64,000 nt of DNA from Exiguobacterium sp. Helios. Lineage in GTDB: Bacteria; Bacillota; Bacilli; Exiguobacteriales; Exiguobacteriaceae. Below the pieces are notes generated by a model. That model had not been told where the DNA came from and ran no database searches. It was given only the letters and a program-made list of their open reading frames with translations. The DNA lies in NCBI RefSeq assembly GCF_014524545.1, contig NZ_CP053557.1, forward strand, positions 1,203,501-1,267,500, given 5' to 3'. How positions within the stretch are numbered: the stretch's first letter is position 1; each line of letters opens with the position of its first letter. This document shows positions 63,457 to 64,000 of the stretch, piece after piece. The translations under genes and the position numbers were made by a program.

Positions 63457-64000
63457 ATGACTACAGCAACAACATACACATACTTATTAGACGGGCAATG
63501 GCAGGAAAGTGAATCCAATGAAACCATTGAAATTTCTTCCCCTTATAAAGAAGATACAGTCGGTCGCGTTCAAGCGATGACAAAATCAGAAGTAGACCGG
63601 GCTATTTCGTCTGCTAAAACAGCACAAGCGCAGTGGGCGAAAGTCCCTGCCAACAAACGGGCCGAATTGCTTCATGCCTGGGCAACGGAGTTAGAAAAAC
63701 GTGCGGACGAAATTGGTAAAGTCATCATGCGTGAAGTTGGTAAAGGGCTTGCTGACGGAATCAAAGAAGTCAAACGGACGGCGGAAATCATCCGTTATAC
63801 AGCAGAAGAAGGCCTTCGTTTTGACGGTCAAATGATGCAAGGAGACTCATTCCCGGGTGGAAGTGCTAAAAAAATCGCAATCATTAAAAAAGCACCGCTC
63901 GGCGTCGTACTGGCGATTTCACCGTTTAACTATCCAGTCAATCTTGCGGCTGCGAAACTTGCACCGGCTTTGATGACAGGAAACGCCGTCGTCTTCAAAC
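63457..64000 (+). CDS. gapN: NADP-dependent glyceraldehyde-3-phosphate dehydrogenase (non-phosphorylating), 5' part
   Basis: An aldehyde dehydrogenase family enzyme whose first 181 residues are in the window. It oxidises G3P directly to 3-phosphoglycerate and makes NADPH. RTAEIIRYTAEEGLRFDGQ, GGSAKKIAIIKKAPLG and ISPFNYPVNLA match GapN. The catalytic Cys/Glu lie beyond the window edge. ATG 63457 follows GGAGGTCGAGTGGA. Confidence 0.92.
   Translation, partial: MTTATTYTYLLDGQWQESESNETIEISSPYKEDTVGRVQAMTKSEVDRAISSAKTAQAQWAKVPANKRAELLHAWATELEKRADEIGKVIMREVGKGLADGIKEVKRTAEIIRYTAEEGLRFDGQMMQGDSFPGGSAKKIAIIKKAPLGVVLAISPFNYPVNLAAAKLAPALMTGNAVVFK

Overview
The window reads as a chromosomal segment of a low-to-mid GC, non-spore-forming Bacillales bacterium. 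Gene content, protein sequences and codon use point most strongly to Exiguobacterium; this is inferred from recognised families, with no database search. No insertion sequence, prophage, CRISPR array, tRNA or rRNA gene was seen. Genes are densely packed on both strands, with many strong AGGAGG-type ribosome sites and well-formed rho-independent terminators.

Layout. 1-328 is the 3' end of an acyltransferase (E2) gene. 343-7257 is a complete tryptophan operon, trpEGDCFBA, behind one sigma-A promoter and two consecutive tRNA-Trp T-box leaders. 7.3-16.2 kb (minus strand) holds a MecA-type penicillin-binding protein, a secreted SH3/M23 peptidase, a lipid kinase, a sodium:alanine-type symporter, an ABC-F ATPase with a leader-peptide/attenuator region, and a YpuA-like secreted protein. 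16.4-23 kb holds TPP-riboswitch-controlled tenA, spo0M, a methyltransferase plus bacilliredoxin, a polar amino acid ABC transporter behind a perfect cre site, and an HD hydrolase. 23-29.5 kb holds a ZIP transporter, fadH behind a FadR operator, ppaC, a glucosaminidase, an aromatic-acid-exporter-like protein, a 35-residue membrane protein, a peptidase T-like enzyme and a 59-residue protein. 29.6-34.4 kb starts with rnz and continues into an ECF-type vitamin transporter cluster with a DUF4430 surface lipoprotein.

34.4-46.4 kb carries an SDR enzyme, several MFS/DMT transporters (one interrupted by a TAG codon), topB, a hybrid-sensor-like histidine kinase and unknown membrane proteins. 54292 down to 46502 (minus) is a tight eight-gene unit: moxR, DUF58, two peptide-type permeases, a membrane-anchored FAD oxidoreductase, a half-size MFS protein and an ABC-2 exporter pair. 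54.5-59.5 kb has an NAD(P)-binding protein, secreted alpha-amylase and secreted nuclease (divergent), a YdcF protein behind a sigma-W-type promoter, a YtxH-like protein behind a sigma-B-type promoter, and a YtzI-like small protein. 59.6-63.2 kb is a signalling neighbourhood: receiver-PP2C phosphatase, corA, an Hpt protein and cheV. The window ends inside gapN.

The most interesting items are the ECF/DUF4430 cluster with its asymmetric, half-degenerate ATPase; a roughly 100-nt palindromic structured element at 60749-60852; the ABC-F leader; the eight-gene moxR/DUF58/permease/oxidoreductase operon; and two tiny unannotated-looking genes.
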